Assembly: GCA_017442155.1 (NCBI GenBank)
Contig: JAFSAU010000003.1
Span: 62,001-126,000, forward strand
DNA from: Clostridia bacterium
Lineage (GTDB): Bacteria > Bacillota > Clostridia > UMGS1883 > UMGS1540
Length of the DNA stretch: 64,000 nucleotides
Direction of reading: 5' to 3'
The position numbers were made by a program, and so were the translations under genes. Shown here piece after piece: positions 44,630 to 53,929 of this stretch. The notes under the pieces are model-generated. The model made no database searches and was not told where the DNA came from. It saw only the letters and a list, made by a program, of their open reading frames with translations. How positions within the stretch are numbered: position 1 is the first letter of the stretch; each line of letters begins with the position of its first letter.

Positions 44630-45622
44630 CTATCTGTACCAACCCTTGGGAATAAAGTGTTTTTTGAAAATATGGGTAGCATACGTATCGGTCATACAGG
44701 CAATATAATCCAGAATTTCCCGTTCTTTCTCTTCACCCTCTGCGCCGCTTGCACCAGGCAGAATTTCATAATTTTCCATAAAAAAGTAAAACAGGCTCGC
44801 AATCATGTCTCCGGCCTTCTTTTCTTCAAGCTTCGCTTCCGAACCAATATAAACCGCATCGAACATGTAAGCACGGAGATTCATCATGGAGGTATACATC
44901 GACTCGCTCATAGAGACATGGGGCTTATCCATACTGTTTTCAATAACATCGCGAACCATGGAATCAATGCGCCGGCCGTGTGTGGAGCCAAGCGTTTCCA
45001 CACATTCCGTCGGCAGACTGTCTGCGCGGATAATTCCACCGCGAATCGCATCATCAATATCATGATTAATGTAAGCGATTTTGTCTGCGAGACAAATAAT
45101 CTCCCCTTCAGGTGTGGCGGGCTTACGGTCACCGGTATGGCAGAGAATCCCGTCACGGACTTCGTCTGTCAAATTAAGTCCCGTTCCGTTTTCCAATACA
45201 TCTACCACACGCAGGCTTTGTTCGTTGTGGCGAAAACCGAGTGTACTTACCCGGTCCAGTGCCCGCTCTCCCTCATGCCCGAAGGGCGTATGGCCTAAAT
45301 CGTGACCGAGGGCTATGGCCTCGGTTAAGTCCTCATTGAGACGAAGCGCACGGGCAATTGTACGGGCAATCTGCGAAACTTCCAATGTGTGTGTAAGGCG
45401 TGTTCTGTAGTGGTCTCCTTCCGGCGTAATGAAAACCTGGGTCTTATGCTTTAGACGCCGAAAAGCTTTTGAATGAATGATTTTATCCCTGTCCCGCTGA
45501 AATTCCGTACGAATATCACATGCCTCAGCAGCACGACTTCTACCACGGCTTTCTGACGAAAGCGTGGCATACCGTGATAATGTTTTTCTTTCTATTTCTT
45601 CCTGCCAAAGGCGAATGTCCAT
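44630..45622 (-). CDS. dgt: Deoxyguanosinetriphosphate triphosphohydrolase-like HD protein
   Basis: A 330-residue HD-domain phosphohydrolase. Metal motifs are RLTHTLEVSQIARTIARAL (His/Asp pair start, near residue 75), GHDLGHTPFGHEGERAL (near 108-124) and the Asp in ADKIAYINHDIDDAIRGG (near 183). Bacterial relatives hydrolyse dGTP and other dNTPs to control nucleotide pools. The early part with AFRRLKHKTQVF is typical of the short type-2 dGTPase subgroup. Confidence 0.9.
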   Translation of the reverse strand: MDIRLWQEEIERKTLSRYATLSSESRGRSRAAEACDIRTEFQRDRDKIIHSKAFRRLKHKTQVFITPEGDHYRTRLTHTLEVSQIARTIARALRLNEDLTEAIALGHDLGHTPFGHEGERALDRVSTLGFRHNEQSLRVVDVLENGTGLNLTDEVRDGILCHTGDRKPATPEGEIICLADKIAYINHDIDDAIRGGIIRADSLPTECVETLGSTHGRRIDSMVRDVIENSMDKPHVSMSESMYTSMMNLRAYMFDAVYIGSEAKLEEKKAGDMIASLFYFFMENYEILPGASGAEGEEKEREILDYIACMTDTYATHIFKKHFIPKGWYR

Positions 45623-45640
45623 ACGAATTCCTCCGTTTCT

Positions 45641-46210
45641 TTATTTTGCAAGCTCCAAAATCCGGGCCGCCAGAGAAAGACAGCGGCTTTCTGCAAAAGC
45701 ATCTTCCGATGCCGGCTGCGATGCACAGACGCCGAGATGCCCTGCATCAACAGCATGGGACCCGGGGCCCAGAATCGACATCCCCTGCACAAGCATTATA
45801 TTCTGAAGTGCATTTACCGTAGCTTCCTGTCCTCCATATTTCGAGGCACCACAGCTTATTGCGGACCCGTATTTTCCAACAAAGGCCTTTTCACCACGAT
45901 ATGCACGGCCTTTATCAAAAAAGGCTTTTATCTGTGCCGAGGGACCGCCGAAATACACCGGACTGCCAACTAAAATCACGTCAGCCCGCTTCATTTCCTC
46001 AAACGCATCTTCCACAGCTGTTCCTGCAAAGCAGACTTTCGGGCAAGGTGTGGCACAGGAAACGCAAAAAGGATTCTTCAATTCTTCTATCGCTTTCGCC
46101 GCATGAATCAATTTTGTTTCCGCTCCCTTTATGTTTTCAAGGATTCGGTTTAAAAGATACGCAACATTCCCATTTTCATGGGTGCTACCGTTTAGTGCAA
46201 CAACATACAT
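45641..46210 (-). CDS. Flavodoxin-like NAD(P)H-dependent FMN reductase / iron-sulfur flavoprotein
   Basis: A 189-residue flavoprotein. FMN-phosphate binding uses ALNGSTHENGNVAYLL (from residue 5), and the second FMN loop is VGSPVYFGGPSAQIKAFFD near residues 85-103. The Cys cluster FCVSCATPCPKVC (near 52-64) is a compact motif seen in iron-sulfur flavoproteins of anaerobes. The ATG at 46208-46210 with GGGAG was chosen; a longer frame starts inside ispA. It sits between ispA and dgt with short gaps. The substrate is unknown. Confidence 0.82.
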   Translation of the reverse strand: MYVVALNGSTHENGNVAYLLNRILENIKGAETKLIHAAKAIEELKNPFCVSCATPCPKVCFAGTAVEDAFEEMKRADVILVGSPVYFGGPSAQIKAFFDKGRAYRGEKAFVGKYGSAISCGASKYGGQEATVNALQNIMLVQGMSILGPGSHAVDAGHLGVCASQPASEDAFAESRCLSLAARILELAK

Positions 46211-46212
46211 GC

Positions 46213-47043
46213 TTACATCTCCCTTTCCACAAGGCTCTGTGCCAATGCCGCAAGTGCATCCCCGGCCGCACCAAGGGGTGCCAACGCCAGGATGGCCGCA
46301 TCCGTATAGGTCCGCACCCATTTACGGGCCTCTTCCAGACCGATAACGGATACAACGGTGTGCTTATCGTTTTTTATATCGCTGTGCACCGGTTTCCCTA
46401 AAACGACAGAATCGCCAACGATATCAAGAATATCATCCTGCAACTGAAAGGCAACACCAAGATTTTTAGAAAAATCATCCAGTTCATCCCCGCGTCCACC
46501 AGCAGCAATACTTCCCAGTGAAACAGCCGCACGGAGGAGTGCCCCTGTCTTATAGCGGTACATTTCCAGAATCGACGTGGTATCTGCACCTTCTGTAAGC
46601 TTCATGTCCAGCACCTGGCCCTGTACCATACCATATGCTCCTGCTGCCTCAGAAAGAACACGGACAGCCGCTAAATTCTGGGCTAAAGATAACGGTGCAT
46701 CAGCCGCCACAGAAAATGCAAGTGTCAAAAGTGCATCGCCTGCAAGTACCGCCGTTGCTTCATCAAACTGCTTGTGGCAGGTCGGCCGTCCACGGCGAAG
46801 GTCATCGTCATCCATGCAGGGCAAATCATCGTGAATCAGCGAATAGGTATGAATACATTCCAGTGCCGCACCGTATGGAAGGGCATCTTCTTCCCTGCCT
46901 CCCATGGCCGCCGCGGCCATCATGGCAAGCTGAGGCCGAAGCCTTTTCCCGCCACCACAGAGGCTGTAACGCATAGCATCATATAAAAGCCCTTCGTCAG
47001 TAATCAGTTTATTTAAATATGTTTCAATCAACTGTTTTCTCAT
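46213..47043 (-). CDS. ispA: Polyprenyl synthetase (farnesyl/geranyl diphosphate synthase type)
   Basis: A 276-residue trans-prenyltransferase. The first Asp-rich motif is DDLPCMDDDDLRRGRPTCH near residues 83-101 and the second is FQLQDDILDIVGD near 213. Length and motifs fit farnesyl diphosphate synthase. It condenses IPP with DMAPP/GPP to supply undecaprenyl carrier (see uppS) and quinone or prenyl groups. The ATG at 47041-47043 was preferred over an in-frame TTG two codons upstream because GGGAG fits its spacing. It overlaps xseB by 20 bases. Confidence 0.92.
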   Translation of the reverse strand: MRKQLIETYLNKLITDEGLLYDAMRYSLCGGGKRLRPQLAMMAAAAMGGREEDALPYGAALECIHTYSLIHDDLPCMDDDDLRRGRPTCHKQFDEATAVLAGDALLTLAFSVAADAPLSLAQNLAAVRVLSEAAGAYGMVQGQVLDMKLTEGADTTSILEMYRYKTGALLRAAVSLGSIAAGGRGDELDDFSKNLGVAFQLQDDILDIVGDSVVLGKPVHSDIKNDKHTVVSVIGLEEARKWVRTYTDAAILALAPLGAAGDALAALAQSLVEREM

Positions 47044-47224
47044 TGTCAATTTCTCCCAGCAAGGCGTCTACCTGTTTTTGTGCTGTATCTAAAAACGCAC
47101 GAAGATTTTTAATGAGGCCAATCCCTTTTTCAAATTCCTCGATGGATTTCTCAATTGGAAGTTCGCCTTCCTCCAGCGTTTTTACGATTTTTTCAAGTTC
47201 CGCCATAGACTGTTCAAAGTTCAT
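47024..47224 (-). CDS. xseB: Exodeoxyribonuclease VII small subunit
   Basis: A 66-residue protein with the XseB pattern: MNFEQSMAELEKIVKTLEEG, then LPIEKSIEEFEKGIGLI and a helical tail. It forms exonuclease VII with XseA, which degrades single-stranded DNA. The start is at the ATG overlapping the xseA stop; a longer frame would lie within xseA. Confidence 0.93.
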   Translation of the reverse strand: MNFEQSMAELEKIVKTLEEGELPIEKSIEEFEKGIGLIKNLRAFLDTAQKQVDALLGEIDNEKTVD

Positions 47225-48429
47225 ACTTTTCTGCTCCTTTCCACTGCTTCTACCGTGCAATCCGCCCGTCCGTCTGCAAAACGAAGAGAAATCTTGTCTC
47301 CGGTCAAAAGTGTGTCAACCGAACGAACACTGTGACCTTCCTTTGAAGCCACGGAATACCCACGCCCCAGCACTTCAAGGGGAGACAGTGCGTGCAGTTT
47401 TGCCGCGTTTTCTGTAAATCTATGTTTCTTTTGTTCAAATTCCATATTCACTGCACCCGCGGCACGGTTAGTCATCGTATCGAGTGTCATCTGTAAATCA
47501 TCCAATCGACGTTTCTGCGCCGTCATGCGAATTGCCTGTCGGCCAAGCCGCTCTTTTTTCCGACTGACGGAGAGAGCAAGGATGGATGCAAGACGTTTCT
47601 CTACCGCCAGAATCTGCTGACGGATTTCCGTTGCATCCGGTACAGCAAGCTCCGCTGCAGCTGACGGCGTGGGTGCACGAAGATCCGCAGCAAAGTCGCA
47701 AATCGTAAAATCCGTTTCATGACCAACGGCAGAAATAACCGGAATATCAGAAGCCGCCACTGCGCGAGCCACTATTTCTTCATTAAAAGCCCATAAATCT
47801 TCTTGGGAGCCGCCGCCGCGTCCCACAATCAACACATCCGCTTCCCTTTCGATATTAAAAAGGTTGACAGCGGCCGCAATTTCTTCTGCTGCACCATCGC
47901 CCTGTACCGCAACAGGATGCAGAACTATTTTTGCTAAGGGCCAACGACGCCGAAGAATGTTACATATATCCTGCACCGCCGCACCTGTCGCGCTGGTAGC
48001 AACACCGATACATCCGGGGAAACGAGGAATCGGTTTCTTTCTCGATGCGTCGAAAAGGCCTTCCTTTTCAAGCTTTGCTTTCATCTGCTCGAAAGCCACG
48101 TACAGCGCACCTGCTCCCTCCGGCTCCATTTCTTCAATATAGAGCTGATACGCGCCGTCCCGCGGAAATACGGAAATACGGCCGCGCGCAAGTACCTGCA
48201 TCCCATTTTCCGGCACAAAACGCAGAGACATGGCCGCTCCCTTGAACATTACAGCCCGCAGTACGCCGCCCTCATCCTTCAGGCTCATATACATATGCCC
48301 GGAATACGCAGGCTTAAAATTTGAAATTTCCCCACGAATCCATATATTCTGGAGCAGAAAATCGCTGTCCAGCGTATTCTTTATGTAAGCATTCAGCTGG
48401 CTTACCGCCACAATTCTACGTTCCGTCAT
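47221..48429 (-). CDS. xseA: Exodeoxyribonuclease VII large subunit
   Basis: A 402-residue nuclease subunit. The N-terminal OB-fold (about 1-100; VSQLNAYIKNTLDSDFLLQN, IWIRGEISNFK) is followed by the catalytic domain with GVATSATGAAVQDICNILRR and VLIVGRGGGSQEDLWAFNEE near 195-214. The C-terminal coiled region binds XseB. It starts with an ATGA overlap onto nusB. Confidence 0.95.
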   Translation of the reverse strand: MTERRIVAVSQLNAYIKNTLDSDFLLQNIWIRGEISNFKPAYSGHMYMSLKDEGGVLRAVMFKGAAMSLRFVPENGMQVLARGRISVFPRDGAYQLYIEEMEPEGAGALYVAFEQMKAKLEKEGLFDASRKKPIPRFPGCIGVATSATGAAVQDICNILRRRWPLAKIVLHPVAVQGDGAAEEIAAAVNLFNIEREADVLIVGRGGGSQEDLWAFNEEIVARAVAASDIPVISAVGHETDFTICDFAADLRAPTPSAAAELAVPDATEIRQQILAVEKRLASILALSVSRKKERLGRQAIRMTAQKRRLDDLQMTLDTMTNRAAGAVNMEFEQKKHRFTENAAKLHALSPLEVLGRGYSVASKEGHSVRSVDTLLTGDKISLRFADGRADCTVEAVERSRKV

Positions 48430-48860
48430 TTTGAACGAATTACGCTGCCCAGAACGCCGTTTACAAAGGAACCGGCACTGGGGCTGTCATATTTTTTTGC
48501 AATGGTAACTGCTTCACTGGCAGACACCTCATCCGGAATATCATCCATGTGCAGAATCTCAAAAATAGCCAGTCTGAGAACTGCAATACTGATTTTAGAA
48601 ACCCGGTCCATCTCCCAATCCTTGAGATTTTCCTCAATCCGGGCATCGATTTCTGCCTGATAAGTCTGAACGCCTTCCACAACAGTGCGGGTGTACTCTT
48701 TATCCATTGCAGACGGTCGATTTACATAAAAAGGCTCCTCTGCTTTCTGTTCTTCCCGTGCCGTTTCAAAATACCGCTGCAGCTTTTCTGCAGCTTCCTC
48801 CGGGTTTACATTCTGCTCAAACAGCAGACGAAAGGCATCTTCTCTCGCGTTTTTTCTCAT
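48426..48860 (-). CDS. nusB: Transcription antitermination factor NusB
   Basis: A 144-residue all-helical NusB. It starts MRKNAREDAFRLLFEQN; the C-terminal core has DRVSKISIAVLRLAIFEIL, DEVSASEAVTIAKKYD and FVNGVLGSVIRSK. With NusE (S10) it binds boxA in rRNA leaders. It lies 12 bases after rseP and is coupled to xseA, a common Firmicutes order. Confidence 0.94.
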   Translation of the reverse strand: MRKNAREDAFRLLFEQNVNPEEAAEKLQRYFETAREEQKAEEPFYVNRPSAMDKEYTRTVVEGVQTYQAEIDARIEENLKDWEMDRVSKISIAVLRLAIFEILHMDDIPDEVSASEAVTIAKKYDSPSAGSFVNGVLGSVIRSK

Positions 48861-48872
48861 TGTTATTCCTCT

Positions 48873-49886
48873 CTATGCAAATATTTTTTGAATATCCGAA
48901 AATGTGATGATACACATCAAAAGAATCAAAAGGGCAAAACCGATAAAATGGACAATTCCCTCATGCTCCGGCCTAATGGGCTTCCGTCGAATCATTTCCA
49001 CGAGGATAAAGAAAATCCGTCCGCCGTCAAGAGCTGGAATAGGCAACAGATTCATTACACCGAGATTTACGGCAATAAGGCCGATAAAATTCAGCATGTT
49101 CAGTACCGGTGTTTCGGATTTAGCCACCGAATTCATTTCGCTTACGATTCCTACAGGACCAGACATATCGCGAAGGGATACATTTCCGGTCACCATTTCA
49201 CGAAGGGAATAATACACAAGGTCTACCACAAAAAAAGTATTATGATAGGCTGTCTTTATTGCCAGTCCTGGTGTCATTTCCTCGGCTTTCCGATAATAGC
49301 CCAGAATGTAGGAGCCACTTTCCGCATCGTACCGGGGTGTAACGGCGAAGGAACGCTTTTCATCGCCCCTCCGTACTGTCATCTCAAGCGTATCACTGCC
49401 ATTTTTCATCATCGCAAGTGTGACATCGTTCTGTATATGAACAGATTTACCGTTGATTTCTATAATCTCATCGCCGGCCATAAGACCTGCCTCCGCCGCC
49501 GGCGTGCCCGGCACAACGGAATCCACCATCGGAACGCCTATCTGACCGATTGCGGAGAAAAGAATTAAAAAAATTAAAAACCCGGCAACAATGTTCATCA
49601 AGCCCCCTGAAAGCAGTACCAGAATCCTGGCCAGCGGGGATTTATTGCCAAAAGCCGCCGGATCCTCTGAAGCCTCGTCCTCTCCCTCAAGCTTCACGAA
49701 GCCGCCGACAGGCAGAATACGGAGGGCGTATTTTGTGCCACCACGTTCTTTTTTCCATATTGCAGGACCCATCCCTACAGAAAAATCGTGCACACGGATG
49801 CCGAATAGCTTCGCTGTCAAAAAGTGCCCGAGCTCATGAACAAAAATAAGAACACCAAATAAAAAGATTCCAAGAAGAATTGTCAT
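48873..49886 (-). CDS. rseP: RIP metalloprotease RseP (site-2 protease with PDZ domain)
   Basis: A 337-residue intramembrane protease. Catalytic HELGH is at about residues 18-22 (IFVHELGHFLTAKLFG). A PDZ domain follows at about 95-175 (GTPAAEAGLMAGDEIIEING). The later metal motif NLLPIPALDGGRIFF is near 270. It cleaves membrane-anchored anti-sigma factors and signal peptide remnants. The ATG at 49884-49886 has GGGAAGGG upstream; the longer open frame lies inside dxr. Confidence 0.93.
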   Translation of the reverse strand: MTILLGIFLFGVLIFVHELGHFLTAKLFGIRVHDFSVGMGPAIWKKERGGTKYALRILPVGGFVKLEGEDEASEDPAAFGNKSPLARILVLLSGGLMNIVAGFLIFLILFSAIGQIGVPMVDSVVPGTPAAEAGLMAGDEIIEINGKSVHIQNDVTLAMMKNGSDTLEMTVRRGDEKRSFAVTPRYDAESGSYILGYYRKAEEMTPGLAIKTAYHNTFFVVDLVYYSLREMVTGNVSLRDMSGPVGIVSEMNSVAKSETPVLNMLNFIGLIAVNLGVMNLLPIPALDGGRIFFILVEMIRRKPIRPEHEGIVHFIGFALLILLMCIITFSDIQKIFA

Positions 49887-51037
49887 TTTTGCTTCCCTTC
49901 CCATAAAGCACGTACATAATCCCGCGCCCATGTATCTGTATCTATTATACACGAAAGGGTGGGATTTATAACCAATTTATGTGCCCGCAAAGTTTCTTCC
50001 ACAAAATATTCCAGTTCCAAAAACGTGCACTTTTCATTGAGAAAAAGCTCTACGGCCGCTTCTCCTGCACTACTATAGGCCGTAGGCATAGTGCCCCCGG
50101 CTTTTGCCGCTTCAAAACCGAGCCGTAAACACCCGAAAGTTTCTAAATCCGGATTTTCAAACGTTAATGTCATCATTTCAGAAAAATCCAGCGGTTTAAC
50201 CGCAGGACACGGCACTTCCGGATAGGAAAGTGCGTACGCAATGGGCAGACGCATATCCGGCCAGCCAAGCTGCGCAAGAACGGAATTATCCTTAAATTCC
50301 ACCATGGAATGCACAATACTCTGCCGATGTACAACCACCTGAATATCTTCAGGCCTGACGTCGAACAGCTGAACCGCTTCCAGTACTTCCAGTCCCTTAT
50401 TCATCATGCTGGCACTGTCAACCGTAATTTTGGCTCCCATGCTCCAGTTTGGATGACGAAGTGCATCGGCCACTGTTACGTTTTCCAGCTCTTTCTTTGT
50501 TTTTCCCACAAAAGGACCACCGGAAGCTGTCAGAAAAATCCTTTTCACCGCTTCTTTCTTTTCACCGATACACTGAAAAATCGCGCTATGTTCACTATCC
50601 ACCGGAACTATCCGTACATTATTTCGTTTTGCCGCATCACGGACAATATCACCGGCGCATACCATTGTTTCTTTATTGGCAAGGGCAATATCACTTCCGG
50701 CGGCAATCGCATCCAGCGTCGGTAAAATCCCCATACTGCCCACCATGGCCGTAACGGTAATATCCGCACCGCTTTCCGCCGCAACCTCCCGAACACCGTC
50801 TATACCCGCAAGAATACGGGTAGGCATATCCGCTACGTCGTCTCGTAATTTCCTGGCCAAATTTTCATCATATACAGCTGCTAATTTTGGCCGGAACTGT
50901 CGAATCTGTGTGCTTAAAAGAGAAATGTTGGACCGGGCCGCAAGGGCAGTGACTTCAAGATTGCCGGACGATGCAATGACATCTATGGCCTGTGTCCCTA
51001 TGGAACCGGTAGAACCTAAAATACAAACTTTTTTCAA
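49883..51037 (-). CDS. dxr: 1-deoxy-D-xylulose 5-phosphate reductoisomerase
   Basis: A 384-residue MEP-pathway enzyme converting DXP to MEP with NADPH. Motifs are ILGSTGSIGTQAIDVI at the N-terminus, NKETMVCAGDIVRDAA near residue 120, the metal/substrate site PVDSEHSAIFQC near 145, and TASGGPF near 170. The start codon is TTG at 51035-51037 with AAGGA seven bases upstream. It overlaps rseP by 4 bases and feeds isoprenoids to ispA and uppS in the same run. Confidence 0.95.
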   Translation of the reverse strand: MKKVCILGSTGSIGTQAIDVIASSGNLEVTALAARSNISLLSTQIRQFRPKLAAVYDENLARKLRDDVADMPTRILAGIDGVREVAAESGADITVTAMVGSMGILPTLDAIAAGSDIALANKETMVCAGDIVRDAAKRNNVRIVPVDSEHSAIFQCIGEKKEAVKRIFLTASGGPFVGKTKKELENVTVADALRHPNWSMGAKITVDSASMMNKGLEVLEAVQLFDVRPEDIQVVVHRQSIVHSMVEFKDNSVLAQLGWPDMRLPIAYALSYPEVPCPAVKPLDFSEMMTLTFENPDLETFGCLRLGFEAAKAGGTMPTAYSSAGEAAVELFLNEKCTFLELEYFVEETLRAHKLVINPTLSCIIDTDTWARDYVRALWEGKQK

Positions 51038-51054
51038 ATTGTAATCCTTTCCGT

Positions 51055-51837
51055 TTATACAATCTGCATAAACAGGTAAATCACGGGAGCCACAAACAAA
51101 ATGCTGTCAAACCGATCCATAGCACCGCCATGACCGGGCATAATTTTCCCATAATCCTTTATACCGCATTCCCGCTTGATAACGGAAGCCACCAAATCGC
51201 CAATCTGGCCGGATGCCGAAGCAATAAGACCAACAAAAAAGAGGACAAAAATATTCGGACTTCCGATAGAATCTTTTACGAAAAAACCAAAAATCAAAAA
51301 ACCGACAGCCGCACCAAGCGCACCGCCTATGGCACCGGCTACAGTCTTTTTGGGACTGACAGAAGGAATCAGTTTCTTTTTCCCAAAAAGGAGACCGGAA
51401 AAATATGCAAATATATCGCTGACCCAGGCACCGATAAAAACAAACCAAATCCAGTATGCGCCACCCTCATCCAGACGGATTTTCGTAATGCAACCCATAA
51501 AACAGCCTACAAAAAAAGCAAACAAAAAACTACACGCCGCATCTTTTATATGTAATGTTTTATGCCCGATAAGGAGCGTTATCAGCGTAAGCAGTAAAAA
51601 AAAGTAAACTGCGGCATCTCGAAGCCAGGGGAAAATCGCTTCAGAAGCAAATAAAGCCGAAAAAACAGCCGCGGGAATCACAAAAGCCGCATGTAGATTT
51701 ACTGCATGACAAAGCTCCAGAACCATCAGTGCAGAAATGAGTGCCACCGCAATACGAAGTGGCACGGTACCGCTTAAAACAACGCCAATCAAAAGAACCG
51801 TTGCTACCATACCGGATATAAATCTTGATTTAAGCAC
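51055..51837 (-). CDS. cdsA: Phosphatidate cytidylyltransferase
   Basis: A 260-residue polytopic membrane enzyme that makes CDP-diacylglycerol for phospholipids. The C-terminal signature KDYGKIMPGHGGAMDRFDS (near residue 225-243) is diagnostic, and SPKKTVAGAIGGALGA near 155 is the family's second motif. It starts at GTG 51835-51837, with AGGAGGGG six bases upstream. It lies between dxr and uppS as in most Firmicutes. Confidence 0.94.
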   Translation of the reverse strand: MLKSRFISGMVATVLLIGVVLSGTVPLRIAVALISALMVLELCHAVNLHAAFVIPAAVFSALFASEAIFPWLRDAAVYFFLLLTLITLLIGHKTLHIKDAACSFLFAFFVGCFMGCITKIRLDEGGAYWIWFVFIGAWVSDIFAYFSGLLFGKKKLIPSVSPKKTVAGAIGGALGAAVGFLIFGFFVKDSIGSPNIFVLFFVGLIASASGQIGDLVASVIKRECGIKDYGKIMPGHGGAMDRFDSILFVAPVIYLFMQIV

Positions 51838-51865
51838 GGAAACCCCTCCTTTGTACTACGACAGT

Positions 51866-52594
51866 TTACACACCGCCAAATCTTCTGTCCCGTTTCTGGA
51901 ATGCGGCAATTGCTTCCACAAGATGAGCAGTCTTAAAAGACGGCCAGAGAATATCGGAATACCAAAATTCCGCATACGCCGCCTGCCAAAGCAAAAAATT
52001 ACTAAGCCTTTTTTCTCCGCTGGGCCTGATAATCAAATCCGGGTCCGGCTGACCGGCTGTATACAGACCTTTGGAAAGCATCTCTTCCGTGATATCTGCC
52101 GGTTTAACCGTTCCCGACTCCACCTTTTCCGCCAAAAGACGCACGGCGTGCAGAATCTCCTGCCTCCCGCCGTAGCTAAGTGCAATATTTAAAACCATCC
52201 CCGTGCGTTCAGCCGTGTCTGCTTCCAGCTTTTCTACCTTCGTGCGGAGAACCTCAGAAAGCATTTCCCGCTCTCCGATGATGCGCACACGCACACGATC
52301 GTCCAGCTCCGTATACGCCTTATCGAGATATTCCTCGAGAAGACGCATCAGGTTATCCACCTCGTCAATCGGGCGGGACCAGTTTTCAGTAGAAAAGGCG
52401 TACACGGTAAGATAAGAAATTCCTATCTCACCGCAAAAACGCACAATCGTTTTAAAGTTTTCTGCACCAGCCGCATGACCGGCACTGCGGGGCAGACCAC
52501 GACGTCTCGCCCATCTGCCGTTCCCATCCATAATAATGGCAATATGTCGAGGAAGCCGTTCCAGGTCAATTTTTTTCTTCCGTAAATGTATCAT
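51866..52594 (-). CDS. uppS: Isoprenyl transferase (undecaprenyl diphosphate synthase)
   Basis: A 242-residue cis-prenyltransferase making the C55 lipid carrier for peptidoglycan and teichoic acids. The catalytic Asp23 is in IIMDGNGRWARRRGLPRSAG (residues 20-39). YAFSTENWSRP (near 67-77) and the C-terminal RLSNFLLWQAAYAEFWYSD segment also match. It overlaps frr by 4 bases. Confidence 0.95.
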   Translation of the reverse strand: MIHLRKKKIDLERLPRHIAIIMDGNGRWARRRGLPRSAGHAAGAENFKTIVRFCGEIGISYLTVYAFSTENWSRPIDEVDNLMRLLEEYLDKAYTELDDRVRVRIIGEREMLSEVLRTKVEKLEADTAERTGMVLNIALSYGGRQEILHAVRLLAEKVESGTVKPADITEEMLSKGLYTAGQPDPDLIIRPSGEKRLSNFLLWQAAYAEFWYSDILWPSFKTAHLVEAIAAFQKRDRRFGGV

Positions 52595-53136
52595 ATAGCC
52601 AGAATTTCTTTTTCTTTTGCCTTGACCTCATCTTCAATACGGGTAACAAATTTATCGGTCATCTTCTGAATATCCTTTTCGATGTTCTTCAGATCGTCCT
52701 CGGTAATCTCGCCCTTCTTTTCCTGCTTCTTGAAATCGTCGAGCGCATCGCGGCGGATGTTACGGATACCAACTTTTGCATCCTCTGCTTTTTTCGACAC
52801 GGATTTCACCAGCTCTTTTCTGCGTTCCTCAGTAAGTGCCGGGAAAGAGAGGCGAACTGATTTACCGTCGTTTGTAGGGGTAATTCCAAGTTCACTCTTT
52901 AAGATGGCCTTCTCCACTTCTTTTACAAGGCTCGCATCCCAGGGCTGAATGACCAGCATATGCGGGTCAGGCGAAGTAATGGACGCCACCTGATTAATCG
53001 GCGATTCAGAACCGTAATACTCCACGGTAATGCGGTCCAGTACCGACGCGCTGGCACGTCCGGCACGGATACTCCCCAATTCTTCTTTCAGAAAAGACAT
53101 CACTTTTTCCATTCTCGTTTCATAAGCAGTATACAT
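52591..53136 (-). CDS. frr: Ribosome recycling factor
   Basis: A 181-residue ribosome recycling factor that splits post-termination ribosomes with EF-G. Typical blocks are LGSIRAGRASASVLDRITVEYYG-like residues 21-43, QPWDASLVKEVEKAI near 90 and VSKKAEDAKVGIRNIRRDA near 129-147. It lies 41 bases after pyrH and has a full GGAGG site. Confidence 0.96.
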   Translation of the reverse strand: MYTAYETRMEKVMSFLKEELGSIRAGRASASVLDRITVEYYGSESPINQVASITSPDPHMLVIQPWDASLVKEVEKAILKSELGITPTNDGKSVRLSFPALTEERRKELVKSVSKKAEDAKVGIRNIRRDALDDFKKQEKKGEITEDDLKNIEKDIQKMTDKFVTRIEDEVKAKEKEILAI

Positions 53137-53177
53137 AATTTTTACCTCCTGAAAATGTATTTTATTCTGTTAGTATA

Positions 53178-53882
53178 CTATTCCACAATTGTTCCTATAT
53201 TTTCGCCGCGCATAGCACGCAGAATATTATCCGGATCTTCAAGGCCAAACACGCGAATCGGAATTTTATTATCCATGCAGAGCGATGTTGCAGTGGAATC
53301 CATAACACCGAGACCGCGATTCAGTACATCAATATAGGTAAGGCTATCGAACTTAACTGCGTCCGGATAAAGGTGTGGATCCTTGTCATACACGCCATCC
53401 ACCTTTTTTGCAAGAAGAATGATTTCTGCACCGATTTCTGCCGCCCGGAGTGCCGCAGCTGTATCCGTGGAGAAATACGGATTGCCCGTACCACAACCAA
53501 AAATGACCACACGGCCCTTCTCAAGATGCCGGTCGGCACGGCCGCGGATATACGGCTCAGCAATCTGCCGCATTTCAATGCCTGTCTGCACTCTCGTATC
53601 AACGCCAAGCGCGTCCAGGGAATCCTGCAGGGCAATGGCGTTAATGACTGTAGCAAACATTCCCATATGGTCTGCCCGCGTCCGGTCCATTTTCTTTCCG
53701 CTCCTGCCACGCCAGAAATTGCCGCCGCCGACAACCAGCGCAATCTCAAACCCCTCTTCTGTGCAACGGGAAATTGTTTTTGAAATGGCACCAATCGTGT
53801 CAAAATCCAGGCCAAAGCCATTTTCGCCGGCCAGTGCTTCCCCGCTGATTTTCAGCATCACTCTTTTGTACTGTTTTTCCAT
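53178..53882 (-). CDS. pyrH: UMP kinase
   Basis: A 234-residue amino-acid-kinase-fold enzyme making UDP from UMP. It starts with the basic [19 protein letters not shown] and has [13 protein letters not shown] near residue 50, [18 protein letters not shown] near 64-81 and the ATP-site [18 protein letters not shown] near 131. In most Firmicutes rpsB and tsf precede it; here a membrane-anchored Pro/Thr-rich protein and addAB do. Confidence 0.95.
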   Translation of the reverse strand: MEKQYKRVMLKISGEALAGENGFGLDFDTIGAISKTISRCTEEGFEIALVVGGGNFWRGRSGKKMDRTRADHMGMFATVINAIALQDSLDALGVDTRVQTGIEMRQIAEPYIRGRADRHLEKGRVVIFGCGTGNPYFSTDTAAALRAAEIGAEIILLAKKVDGVYDKDPHLYPDAVKFDSLTYIDVLNRGLGVMDSTATSLCMDNKIPIRVFGLEDPDNILRAMRGENIGTIVE

Positions 53883-53929
53883 ACTCTCTCCAATCCGCCT
53901 TGTGGGCTCACTTGTTATATTTTAATTTG

